64,000 nucleotides of DNA. It comes from Hirschia sp964352025. GTDB taxonomy: Bacteria > Pseudomonadota > Alphaproteobacteria > Caulobacterales > Hyphomonadaceae. The stretch's first letter is position 1, and each line of letters opens with the position of its first letter. Shown here piece after piece: positions 51,713-60,801 of this stretch. Location: the NCBI GenBank assembly GCA_964352025.1, contig CAYGPZ010000003.1, forward strand, positions 124,001-188,000. The letters are read 5' to 3'. The notes under the pieces are model-generated. The model was not told the origin of the DNA, ran no database searches, and saw nothing but the letters and a program-made list of their open reading frames with translations. The translations under genes and the position numbers were made by a program.

Positions 51713-54565
51713 TTATCCGTAGGCGGAGTAGAGGCTACACACTGCAACTGTCGAGTCGTTGAGCGCAGCGTCAATTTCTTCTAATGGACCCAAAAGATCT
51801 GCATGGATTTCAGAATATCCATGGTCATGCGTTTCATCTGTATCTGAAGTTTCGACCAACTCATCAAATTTAGAGTTATGCCTGTCTTCAGCCGGGAATA
51901 CATCGCGCACTTTAGTGATCGTATCTGGAATTTGAAGCTGCGTGATTTGCTTGAGCAATACTTCCGCACTAATGGCAGACCCGTGGCGACGAGAGAACTC
52001 AGGAAGGCGTGCAGACAGAGAGAATGCGCGCATCATAAGTGCCTGACGAACGGCGTGAAGAATGTGCATGTTTACCCGCGATTTGTAGCGGTTCGCAGTT
52101 ACACTTTCTCCTTCGACTTCTTCAAGGATGCGGTCAAAGCGTGCGAGATCAACTGTAATTGCGTTAGCGAGTTTTGTAATCGCTGAGTGCGTTTCAAGGT
52201 CAGAGAATAAATAGCCCAAACGACGATAAACAAGCGCTGTTGCACGGTCGTTTCGTTTAGCGATTGCAAACCATAAGCTTGGGTCATACAGGCAACCATA
52301 ACTGCGGAAGGCTGGTAGACTTGTCAGGTTTCTCGCTTCAATAGCCATTTTGATCAAGTTTTGCATACGCTTTGAATTACGCATGAGGTCAGCAAGGCGG
52401 TCTGGCTCGTTGCCAGCGGCAGAACCAAATCCACACGTTACGTTTAGCGGAATAGCGAGCTGTTGGAGTATCGCGTTTTGAGGAATAGCCCGAAGTGAAC
52501 GTAGACCTAGTTCACCTGCAGAAGCACCTGTCTGGCGGCGAGATTTACGTGATCCACTTTTAAACAATAACCCTGGTCCAAATTCCAAGAGAGCAGTTGG
52601 GTAATCTTTGTTTTCAAACAGTGTTTCATGCCAGTCGCGAAGTTTGCGGTAGAAGTCCCAGCTAATGTCACGACGTTTATAGAATGGGTCTTCCAAATCG
52701 ACGTCTGGCTCTGAAAGTGTGTGAATAGCGACTTCAAGCATGGTTGATCTTGCTGTTTGAAGCGAGTCAAAATGCATAAAGCCATCACCACCTTGGAAAG
52801 AACTTTCGTGGATGAAGGCCAATCCTTTTTGCGCGAACTGTGAACGAGTCCACGGTGTAAGCAGGTGATCAAAACGGTCTTTAAATTGACCTGGGAAAGC
52901 ACCACGACCCATAGATTCACCGTGGGTGTTGAAGAGTAGGAGTTCAACATCTCCAAGTTCTTCATGTTTGGCCAGTGCGGCACCCACAAGGTTGTGAATG
53001 CGTTCAATCGCCATATTCGCGGCAGGTTGAGACGAGAAACGACCAGAGTCAGAGAAACCAAATTGCAAACAAACACGTCCGCGTTCTTTGGCATATTCGA
53101 TGAATGCCGGATCTTCGATGAGGCGTTCGACGAAACGGTCTCCACGCTCCAATGCATCAGGCGTTTCAAATAGTGGAGAAAGATCGACACGGTCAGCAAC
53201 ACCAAACTGGCGTGCGATGAAAAGGGCACCCATGATAGTCGCTGGGTTTTCACTCTCAGCGATCAGGAAGCGGATAGGTGTGTCAGCGTCGATGTGCTTG
53301 AGGATTTGAGCACATAGCATGATTTGGCGACGTGCTGTCATTTGCTCTTGGAAGAGGTCGGCGAAGTTTATCTGTTGAACTTCTACATCACCCGCGCGCT
53401 TAGCGAGTTCAGCAAGAACCATGCGGCCATATTCGACGTCATTTGTCGCAATACGTAGTTCATTTTGCAGCACCGAATGGATTTGTGCAGAGTTGATGCG
53501 CAAGTGGATACGGGCGGTACCCAATCCCAATGTTTCCATTTGCGAACTAATCAGAAGTAAAGACTTAGCAGTATCGTCGTCGGATTTTAACGCCCGCTCG
53601 CGTAATTCTGCGACGATCGGTTTTAGGCTAACAACTTTATCATCTGAGTCTGGTGTCAGAAGATTTGCGGCATTCACCAACACTTCAGGGTCATCTAGAT
53701 CACCGCCAAAAGCATTTGCTGCAGCGCGTGAGTGAGCAGATGCTTTGTCTAATAGATCAGCGAGTTCTTTGACTTTTGGTTCTGATTTTCCAATTTCGCG
53801 TAGGCTCTTCGCATAACGATCAAGTTGGACAGCTTTTTCGGAAAGACGGAGGTGAAGTGTTGCGCCCCAGTGGATGTCAGTTCGTCCGTCCAAATCATAT
53901 CCAACCCATGAGGCCAGATTAATCATTGCCGGGTGAATGCTCTTCCAATTGTCACCAAAGTTTTCTTTTGCAACGTCAAGAATGAGGCCCCAAATTTCTG
54001 TTAGTGCAGCTTGACCATTGTGAAGGGCTGATTGAACATCTTCATGCTCCATCATCAGAGAAATCTGATCGTCTTGGTATAGACCTTCAGCAGCAATAGT
54101 TTTTAATTCTTCGCGGCATTTAGATCCATCTTGAGCGATTGCTGTTTCCACAAACGCGCGACGTAGATTTCTGTGAAGTGCAAAAGTAGGGTGGGCTGTA
54201 AAAACAACACCTGATGCAACACGCTCCATGGCCACGCGATATGTTTCTTCACCCTTGCTTGCTAATTCAGTAAGTAGTGCTTTGAGTTCTGCTTCGGGGT
54301 GTTCTTCGGCGAGTAAACGGTGCCTTTGACGAAACGTGTCACAACGTTCTTCGAGTACTTTCCCGCCAAGCGTATTTATTACACCGTGAAGGTCCGAAAC
54401 CTTCAATTCTCCAGTTTCTATTTCTCTGAATAAATCAATTGCCAGACGCCGAACTGAATTTGTCTGTGGGTCATGGGCAACTTCCGAAGAGTATTTTGCC
54501 AGAATTTCACGAGTAGCTTCAATGTATGCTTCTGGAGATTTTCCAGATGTTAAACGAGTGGTCAT
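51713..54565 (-). CDS. ppc: Phosphoenolpyruvate carboxylase, divergent form
   Basis: 950-residue protein that carboxylates phosphoenolpyruvate to oxaloacetate. Motifs include VFTAHPTFALHRNLRRAF (catalytic His in TAHPT, residues 123-127), GYDLDGRTDIHWG, FNTHGESMGRGAFPGQF (about 545-561) and SLRAIPQNAILQQLAIPLN. Length is normal for PEPC. However, the usual motifs SDSNKDGG and FHGRGGT...GRG are replaced by QFGFSDSGRFSSQPAANM and FNTHGESMGRG, so His/Arg positions of the canonical active-site loop differ. GGGAGAAG precedes the ATG. The 222 bases upstream hold no gene. Confidence 0.82.
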   Translation of the reverse strand: MTTRLTSGKSPEAYIEATREILAKYSSEVAHDPQTNSVRRLAIDLFREIETGELKVSDLHGVINTLGGKVLEERCDTFRQRHRLLAEEHPEAELKALLTELASKGEETYRVAMERVASGVVFTAHPTFALHRNLRRAFVETAIAQDGSKCREELKTIAAEGLYQDDQISLMMEHEDVQSALHNGQAALTEIWGLILDVAKENFGDNWKSIHPAMINLASWVGYDLDGRTDIHWGATLHLRLSEKAVQLDRYAKSLREIGKSEPKVKELADLLDKASAHSRAAANAFGGDLDDPEVLVNAANLLTPDSDDKVVSLKPIVAELRERALKSDDDTAKSLLLISSQMETLGLGTARIHLRINSAQIHSVLQNELRIATNDVEYGRMVLAELAKRAGDVEVQQINFADLFQEQMTARRQIMLCAQILKHIDADTPIRFLIAESENPATIMGALFIARQFGVADRVDLSPLFETPDALERGDRFVERLIEDPAFIEYAKERGRVCLQFGFSDSGRFSSQPAANMAIERIHNLVGAALAKHEELGDVELLLFNTHGESMGRGAFPGQFKDRFDHLLTPWTRSQFAQKGLAFIHESSFQGGDGFMHFDSLQTARSTMLEVAIHTLSEPDVDLEDPFYKRRDISWDFYRKLRDWHETLFENKDYPTALLEFGPGLLFKSGSRKSRRQTGASAGELGLRSLRAIPQNAILQQLAIPLNVTCGFGSAAGNEPDRLADLMRNSKRMQNLIKMAIEARNLTSLPAFRSYGCLYDPSLWFAIAKRNDRATALVYRRLGYLFSDLETHSAITKLANAITVDLARFDRILEEVEGESVTANRYKSRVNMHILHAVRQALMMRAFSLSARLPEFSRRHGSAISAEVLLKQITQLQIPDTITKVRDVFPAEDRHNSKFDELVETSDTDETHDHGYSEIHADLLGPLEEIDAALNDSTVAVCSLYSAYG

Positions 54566-54787
54566 TTATGCTTCTCCCAAATTCTGGACAATTTTTGGTA
54601 TTACGGACACGCAGGATAAAATATTCTGGCGGCATGCTTGTAACCCACTTTTTGAAAATTCCAACCACATCTTTTGAGCTGGCTTATTCAATCAGTAAAT
54701 TAGCGCTAAGCATTTGTTCAAATTGACATTTGATATACCAAAATTGCACAAATTGTAGCGTTTTTCTGGCCTACTTGAAGTATTATT

Positions 54788-55495
54788 CTAGAGGTCTTTG
54801 AATGCAACTCTTTGATTATGTAAATCACAATCAATCGAGACATAGTGTTTCAATTTTTCAGCTACGTTTTCTGGCGCAGGCAAAGTAGACTGATCCTCAC
54901 CAGGCACTGCCGCAAAACGCATATCAGTGCGTGTTGCGCCTGGGTCAAACAAATTGATATTGAGATTGGATTGTTCTCGTTCAAATGCCCACGCTTGCAC
55001 TAAGCCTTCAAGTCCGGCTTTGGATGCTTGGTAAGGCCCCCAGAATGCGCGTGGTCGTGTTGTGACACCGGACGTTATAAACACAGCGCGTCCCGCTTGG
55101 CTTTCTCTTAGCAGCGGATCGAGCGCGCGTATCAGGCGCCAGTTCGATGTCAAATTTACATTAATCGTGTCTTCAAAACTGCGAGGGCTTACCGTTTCCA
55201 GCGAACCAATTGTTCCAAGTATGCCCGCATTGGCAACGAGGCCATCCAGACGACCAAACCGCTCTGATAATGGCGCTGCAATCCTATCAATAGATGCGCC
55301 ATCTTTCATGTCCAATGTTATAAGTGTTGCACTTTCGCCTGTTTCCGAGCGAATTTCATCATCTAGTGACTCTAGTGCTTCCGTCGATCTTGCAAGCGCA
55401 ATGACGTGATTGCCATCTTTTGCAAGTGCTTTAGCAGTCGCGCGACCAATCCCTTTGGAAGCGCCGGTCACGAGAATAATGCGTTTATCAGTCAT
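54788..55495 (-). CDS. Short-chain dehydrogenase/reductase (SDR)
   Basis: 235-residue classical SDR: NAD(P)-binding TGASKGIGRATAKALA, DGLVANAGILG, the catalytic Ser in VFITSGVTTRPR, and YQASK (Tyr and Lys). Substrate-binding tail is NINLFDPGATRTDMRF. Catalytic Asn equivalents are present (INVNLTSN). Substrate not known. It follows purF by 24 bases in the same direction and could be the last gene of the radA-cvpA-purF transcript. Confidence 0.87.
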   Translation of the reverse strand: MTDKRIILVTGASKGIGRATAKALAKDGNHVIALARSTEALESLDDEIRSETGESATLITLDMKDGASIDRIAAPLSERFGRLDGLVANAGILGTIGSLETVSPRSFEDTINVNLTSNWRLIRALDPLLRESQAGRAVFITSGVTTRPRAFWGPYQASKAGLEGLVQAWAFEREQSNLNINLFDPGATRTDMRFAAVPGEDQSTLPAPENVAEKLKHYVSIDCDLHNQRVAFKDL

Positions 55496-55519
55496 ATAAG
55501 TGTCTACTGTTTAAATTGA

Positions 55520-57184
55520 TTAACGGTCGCGACCAAAAATACTCTCTTGTTTGACCTTGAGAGCTTGATTTCTTTGGTCTGTCAGCACGGTTGGGTAGTT
55601 CCCTGTGAAACAGTGGTCTGCGTATTTAGGATTTTCCGGATCGTAGGATTCTTCCCCTAGAGCGCGGTAAAACCCTTCAATTGAAAGAAAGCCAATCGAT
55701 TCAACACCAAGCCATTCACGCATTTCTGGAATGCTCATATTTGACGCCAACAATTCTTTCTTGGTTGGCATATCTACACCGTAGAAATCGGGATTCATAA
55801 TGGGTGGTGAGGCCACTCGGAAGTGAACTTCTTTCGCGCCAGCATTCTTCATCATGGCGACGATCGCTTTTGAGGTTGTGCCTCGGACGATAGAGTCATC
55901 GACTAGAATAACGCGTTTGCCTTTTACAAGATGAAGATTGGCAGCGTGTTTACGTGTCACACTCCCAGCACGCGCATCTTGCGTCGGTTGAATAAAGGTA
56001 CGGCCAATATAGTGGTTTCGAATAATACCAAATTTGAAAGCGATACCGCTGGCTTCCGCATAGCCAAGACCTGCAGGGTTACCCCCATCTGGAACAGGCG
56101 CGACTAGGTCTGCTTCGACAGGGTGCTCCATAGCCAGTTGGCGGCCCATTTCTTCGCGTACTTCGTAAATGCTTTTGCCGTGCATAATGCTGTCTGGACG
56201 CGCAAAATATAAGTATTCGAACGCACATGGACGCGGTGTCTGTTTTGTTTTTTCAGGGAAAGGATAATGGCTCTTGATGCCATTCCTGGTGATAACAACG
56301 ACTTCACCTGGTTCGATTTCTCTGATTGTATCAGCACCAACAGCTTCAAGCGCACAGCTTTCTGATGCGAGTACCCAAGCTGGCTGAGCATCAGGGTCGG
56401 AATTTGGTATCTTACCTAAAATTAGCGGACGAATTCCCCAAGGATCACGCGCACCAATTAGTTTTTTGTTTGTTAGGCAAACAAGCGCGTATCCGCCTTC
56501 AATTTGCTTCACGGCATCTAGAAAGCGGTCAACAGTATTGCTTTCCTTTGATTGTGCCGTCAGCTGTAAAATGACCTCGGTATCCATTTTAGATTGGAAA
56601 ATGGCACCTTTTTGGATCAGCTCATCCCAGAGAGTTTCTGCATTTGTTAGGTTGCCGTTATGGGCAACTGCAAATCCGCCAAACTTTAGGTTTGCAAAGA
56701 TGGGCTGAATGTTTTGTTGTGCAACGCCGCCAGATGTCGAATAGCGATTGTGACCGACTGCAGCAGTACCCCTAAGTTTCTTAATGGAAACGCCGTCTTT
56801 ACCGAAATTATCCCCGACGAGACCAAGGTGACGTTGAATGTGAAAGGATTCAACCGGTTCTTCTTCATCTTGTCTGTCAGAAGCATCATATTCAACAAAC
56901 AGCTTTCCTGATTCTGCTGTCGTGTCTTTTCTTAATTGCTTATAGGCTTTGTCACGTTCTTTTTCGTTTTTAGCGTCAGTAGGATAAATACGTTCAAAGC
57001 TGATAATACCGGCTGCTTCTTGTCCACGATGTTGGAGAGCGTGTAGGCCTAAAGCAGTTAGGACGGACGCATCCTTATGGCCGAATACACCAAACACACC
57101 ACATTTGTGTCTTAAGCTTGCAGTCTCTAGTCCCATATCGTTGTTCATAGGGCTAGCAGTAATCGTTTCGTTGCGCACGAGCAT
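55520..57184 (-). CDS. purF: Amidophosphoribosyltransferase PurF with a charged insertion
   Basis: Catalyses the first step of purine synthesis. The 554-residue protein has a 27-residue N-terminal extension or propeptide before the Ntn nucleophile Cys28 (KCGVFGVFG). The glutaminase domain contains HALQHRGQEAAGI, then an unusual charged stretch (about residues 65-112, KNEKERDKAYKQLRKDTTAE and ASDRQDEEEPVES), then GLVGDNFGKD. The phosphoribosyltransferase domain has RVILVDDSIVRGTTSK (PRPP loop). C-terminal residues include CFTGNYPT. The gene is 57 bases downstream of cvpA. Confidence 0.92.
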   Translation of the reverse strand: MLVRNETITASPMNNDMGLETASLRHKCGVFGVFGHKDASVLTALGLHALQHRGQEAAGIISFERIYPTDAKNEKERDKAYKQLRKDTTAESGKLFVEYDASDRQDEEEPVESFHIQRHLGLVGDNFGKDGVSIKKLRGTAAVGHNRYSTSGGVAQQNIQPIFANLKFGGFAVAHNGNLTNAETLWDELIQKGAIFQSKMDTEVILQLTAQSKESNTVDRFLDAVKQIEGGYALVCLTNKKLIGARDPWGIRPLILGKIPNSDPDAQPAWVLASESCALEAVGADTIREIEPGEVVVITRNGIKSHYPFPEKTKQTPRPCAFEYLYFARPDSIMHGKSIYEVREEMGRQLAMEHPVEADLVAPVPDGGNPAGLGYAEASGIAFKFGIIRNHYIGRTFIQPTQDARAGSVTRKHAANLHLVKGKRVILVDDSIVRGTTSKAIVAMMKNAGAKEVHFRVASPPIMNPDFYGVDMPTKKELLASNMSIPEMREWLGVESIGFLSIEGFYRALGEESYDPENPKYADHCFTGNYPTVLTDQRNQALKVKQESIFGRDR

Positions 57185-57241
57185 TCCTTTGCTTAGGTAG
57201 CATTAAACGAATTTCGGCTCAAAATATTGTGCCGATTTATT

Positions 57242-57784
57242 CTACAGGTCTTCTGCTGCTTCTTTGGCTTGTTCAACAAATCCAGGGAAACTGTCACTGA
57301 ACCAAGACGCTGCGCTATCCGCGTAAGGATAAAGTTTGGAGTTGGCAATAAAGGCAGGCGTATTATCTTTAGGAATCACCATGTGCATGAGCAAAACAAA
57401 GAGAACTATTGCAAGCGCGCCACGGGCAGCACCGAAAAAAGCACCTGCGACTCGGTCTAGTGAGCCTATTTGGGGAGAAGAATGTATAAGTTTCGCGAGC
57501 TGAGAACCCAGCCATCCAGCTGCGACGTATACGGACAAAAAACCACCGACGATTAAAATGGCGTATGCAGCCATTGGTGGCCAACTTTCGGGAAGGGCAC
57601 TTTTAGCGGCATCTCCAAAAAGTCGTACTAGGAGCAACGCTGCCAATCCACCGAGCGCAAACGATAGAATCGAGGAGGCTTCTCGGACTAATCCGCGACT
57701 TAAAGACATAACGGCCGATACAAATATTATAGCGACGACGACGATATCAAATGCAGTGATCTGCGATCCAGCAAATTCTTCCAT
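57242..57784 (-). CDS. cvpA: CvpA family membrane protein
   Basis: 180-residue integral membrane protein with about four hydrophobic helices: FDIVVVAIIFVSAVMSLSRG, SSILSFALGGLAALLLVRLF, AYAILIVGGFLSVYVAAGWL and ARGALAIVLFVLLMHM. Glu/Arg motif LVREA after the first helix and DRVAGAFFGAARG match the family. Implicated in colicin V production and purine-pathway linked envelope homeostasis in enterobacteria. Placed between radA (7 bases) and purF, the conserved order. Confidence 0.92.
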   Translation of the reverse strand: MEEFAGSQITAFDIVVVAIIFVSAVMSLSRGLVREASSILSFALGGLAALLLVRLFGDAAKSALPESWPPMAAYAILIVGGFLSVYVAAGWLGSQLAKLIHSSPQIGSLDRVAGAFFGAARGALAIVLFVLLMHMVIPKDNTPAFIANSKLYPYADSAASWFSDSFPGFVEQAKEAAEDL

Positions 57785-57791
57785 GGTCCTA

Positions 57792-59162
57792 TTAAGCCTC
57801 TTTTTGCAATGCTTTTAGCAAGTCTTCCAGTTTTGATACCTCATGAATGACCATTCCGTCGATACCAGATGGTGATCCAGGAGGAACAAAAGCGCGTTTA
57901 AACCCAAGTCTTGCTGCTTCTTTTAGTCTAGAATCCATCCGACCTACAGACCGAATTGCACCTGATAGTGAAACTTCTCCAAAAAAGACAGATGCTTCAG
58001 GCACTGGATTATCAAAGGCAGATGAGGCTAGCGCCGCAGCAGCAGCCAAGTCTCCAGCTGGTTCAGCCATCCTATAACCGCCAGCAACACTTAGATATAC
58101 ATCACGCGCACCAAAGGCCAATCCGCATTGTGTTTCAAATACTGCAAGCAGCATTGCAAGGCGAGATGAATCCCAACCAACGACAGACCGTCGAGGAGAA
58201 CCAAGCGCTTGTGGACCTGCTAAGCCTTGAACTTCAGCAAGGACAGGGCGGGAGCCTTCCATCGCAGCAAAGACTGCGCGGCCAGCAACGGATTCTTCAT
58301 TGCCGCCTAAAAATAGTTGTGATGGATCAAGCGCGCCGTGAAGCCCTTTTTCAGACATTTCAAACACACCGATTTCATCAGTTGGTCCAAATCTGTTTTT
58401 GACGGCTCGTAAAATGCGATATTGGTGACCGCGTTCGCCTTCAAAATAAAAGACGGCATCAACCATGTGTTCCATGACTCGTGGACCTGCGATTTGGCCA
58501 TCTTTTGTGACATGCCCGACAAGGACCATCACACAATCGTTTTTCTTCGCGTATCTTGTCAGTTCTTGCGCACATGCGCGGACCTGACCAACCGATCCGG
58601 GAGCGGCATCCAGACTGTCTGACCACATGGTCTGTACAGAATCGATGATTGCGACTTTAGGGCGTTCTTTTTTTAGCGCTTCAAGAATTGTGCGCAGATC
58701 TGTTTCGGAAGCTAGTTTAACGGAGGAGTTTCCAACACCTAGACGCTGTGCGCGGCCTTGAACCTGGGCAACTGCTTCCTCTCCGGAAACATAGACGACA
58801 TCGATGCCTTGATCGGCCAATGATGCGGCAGCTTGCAATAGCAATGTCGATTTACCAATTCCCGGGTCACCACCGATCAATACGGCTGAGGACGGGGCAG
58901 GTCCGCCACCAAAGACGCGATCTAATTCTGGTATGTTAGTAGATAGGCGAGGTTGCTGAGGAATATCGGCACCAAGGTCTTCAAAGGTCATAGCGCCAGC
59001 TTTACGCTTCTTACCCGCTGTGGGCATGGCAAGACCGCCGGGTGCACCTTGCGTTTCTTCAACGAGCGTATTCCACTCATTACATGCATCGCATTTCCCA
59101 TTCCACTTGGGATAGGTGGCACCGCAGGACTGGCAGACGAAAACTGTAGTTACTTTTGCCAT
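57792..59162 (-). CDS. radA: DNA repair protein RadA
   Basis: 456-residue RecA-like branch-migration and recombination helicase. Features: an N-terminal Cys4 zinc finger (CQSCGATYPK and KCDACNEW), Walker A GGDPGIGKSTLLLQAA, the RadA-specific KNRFGPTDEIG motif, and a C-terminal Lon-like domain (about residues 290-450, with SVAGGYRMAEPAGDLAAA). Length matches the family. AGGTAAG precedes the ATG. Confidence 0.95.
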   Translation of the reverse strand: MAKVTTVFVCQSCGATYPKWNGKCDACNEWNTLVEETQGAPGGLAMPTAGKKRKAGAMTFEDLGADIPQQPRLSTNIPELDRVFGGGPAPSSAVLIGGDPGIGKSTLLLQAAASLADQGIDVVYVSGEEAVAQVQGRAQRLGVGNSSVKLASETDLRTILEALKKERPKVAIIDSVQTMWSDSLDAAPGSVGQVRACAQELTRYAKKNDCVMVLVGHVTKDGQIAGPRVMEHMVDAVFYFEGERGHQYRILRAVKNRFGPTDEIGVFEMSEKGLHGALDPSQLFLGGNEESVAGRAVFAAMEGSRPVLAEVQGLAGPQALGSPRRSVVGWDSSRLAMLLAVFETQCGLAFGARDVYLSVAGGYRMAEPAGDLAAAAALASSAFDNPVPEASVFFGEVSLSGAIRSVGRMDSRLKEAARLGFKRAFVPPGSPSGIDGMVIHEVSKLEDLLKALQKEA

Positions 59163-59202
59163 ATCTTACCTAAACATAGTCGCTGTGAACGGCAGCTGAA
59201 AA

Positions 59203-59973
59203 TCACAAAGCTGGTTGAATAGGGCCTTGTGCGCGGCCGTGTACAAATTGTTCAATGTATTCATTGCCTGAATTATCAAGCTGATCGACAGGACCGGACC
59301 AGATGATCTGACCTTCATAGATCATCGCGACAGTATCCGCGATCTTTCGAACAGACGCCATATCGTGTGTAATTGTAACTGCGGCCGCACCCAATGCTTT
59401 TACCTGCTCAACGATGAGATCATTCACGGCATCCGCTGTGATGGGATCAAGACCCGTTGTTGGCTCGTCGAAGAATATGAGGTCTGGCTTGTCGATAATC
59501 GCACGGGCAAGAGCGACACGTTTTTGCATTCCGCCTGACAGTTCAGATGGGTATTGATCTGCAACCGAAGCTCCCAAACGCACTTTTGCAAGTGTTTCAA
59601 TAGCAGCTTCTCTTGCGTCTTTACGGTTAATTCCACCGCGGTTGATTAGTGCGAAAGCAACGTTTTCCCAAATTTTGATACTGTCGAATAAAGCACCACC
59701 TTGGAAAAGCATCCCAGTGCGTTCGCGGACTTCTTCAGTGCCTTTGGTGGAATTAATGTAATTTCCATCGAAGAGGATATCACCTTGGTCAGCCTGTAAT
59801 AGACCCAGAGCACATTTAAGGGTTACAGATTTACCTGTTCCTGAGCCTCCGATAATGACCAAAGACTGGCCCGGCGCGACAGAAAGATTGACACCCTGCA
59901 GGACATGCTTGGAGCCAAATGATTTGTGAATGTTTCTTAGCTCAAGAAGTGGAGAAGTATTGTCTTGGGTCAT
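59203..59973 (-). CDS. mlaF: Phospholipid-transport ABC ATPase MlaF
   Basis: 256-residue ABC ATPase of the Mla/Ttg2A group: Walker A GGSGTGKSVTLKC, LFQGGALFDSI (Q-loop with the MlaF-like GALFDS), signature LSGGMQKRVALARA, Walker B LIFFDEPTTGLDP, His-switch ITHD. It drives lipid transfer between membranes together with MlaE directly upstream (2 bases). The usual substrate-binding MlaD gene is not next to them. Confidence 0.88.
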   Translation of the reverse strand: MTQDNTSPLLELRNIHKSFGSKHVLQGVNLSVAPGQSLVIIGGSGTGKSVTLKCALGLLQADQGDILFDGNYINSTKGTEEVRERTGMLFQGGALFDSIKIWENVAFALINRGGINRKDAREAAIETLAKVRLGASVADQYPSELSGGMQKRVALARAIIDKPDLIFFDEPTTGLDPITADAVNDLIVEQVKALGAAAVTITHDMASVRKIADTVAMIYEGQIIWSGPVDQLDNSGNEYIEQFVHGRAQGPIQPAL

Positions 59974-59975
59974 AC

Positions 59976-60770
59976 TTACATCCCTATTTTCACGAAGAGT
60001 GACGTTAATACGTAGTTAGACGCTAGAATAAGCACCGCGCCAGATACCACTGCGAGTGTCGCTGCGCGGCCAACACCACCAGCACCACCTTTTGAATTAT
60101 TACCTTGATAACATCCCATAATTGCGATGATTGCACCAAAGACTGCTGCCTTTATCAATCCGGTAAGCACGTCATTTGTCGTGACATAATCTAGTGTGTT
60201 GCGGATATAAATTGTACCGTTGAAGTCTAGTGAACCTACGCTGACAAGCCATCCACCCATGACACCTATAATGTCTGCGACCAAAACGAGTAGGGGTAAT
60301 GTAAGTGTCGCAGCAATGACGCGAGGTGCGAATAAATATCTCTCTGGTTTTGCAGATAAAGTGTGAAGCGCATCAATTTGCTCTGATACTCGCATAGCCC
60401 CAATTTCAGCTGCGATTCCCGCGCCAACACGGCCTGCTAGCATGAGGGCAGCAAATGAAGGTCCCAATTCTCGGGTAATACCTAGAACCACAATGTTTGG
60501 GACGAATTGTTCAGCGTTAAAGCGTGCACCACCTGTGTAGATATTTAGCGCAAGAGCTGCACCAATGAAGATTGCAGTTAATCCAACGACAGGAATTGAA
60601 TAGAAACCGATCTGGATGCACTGACGGATAACTTCTCGAACATAAATGACGGGCGTAAAACAGGCCCATAATATGCGACCGGAAAAAATTGTTAGGCGGC
60701 CAATTTCATTCGCTGCGCCTAAAAAAGCTCGACCAATACTGGCAAAAATATTTAATTGTGCAAGGCTCAT
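59976..60770 (-). CDS. mlaE: Phospholipid-transport ABC permease MlaE
   Basis: 264-residue inner-membrane permease with five to six hydrophobic segments. Typical MlaE motifs: IGFYSIPVVGLTAIFIGAALALN, VLGITRELGPSFAALMLAGRVGAGIAAEIGAMRVSEQIDAL (quoted as RELGPSFAALMLAGRVG and GAMRVSEQIDAL), and GVMGGWLVSVG. Stop is 2 bases from mlaF start. Together with MlaF it would form the transporter core. Confidence 0.9.
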   Translation of the reverse strand: MSLAQLNIFASIGRAFLGAANEIGRLTIFSGRILWACFTPVIYVREVIRQCIQIGFYSIPVVGLTAIFIGAALALNIYTGGARFNAEQFVPNIVVLGITRELGPSFAALMLAGRVGAGIAAEIGAMRVSEQIDALHTLSAKPERYLFAPRVIAATLTLPLLVLVADIIGVMGGWLVSVGSLDFNGTIYIRNTLDYVTTNDVLTGLIKAAVFGAIIAIMGCYQGNNSKGGAGGVGRAATLAVVSGAVLILASNYVLTSLFVKIGM

Positions 60771-60801
60771 AGATAGCTCACTCTCTTAAACGTTTTCTTC
60801 T

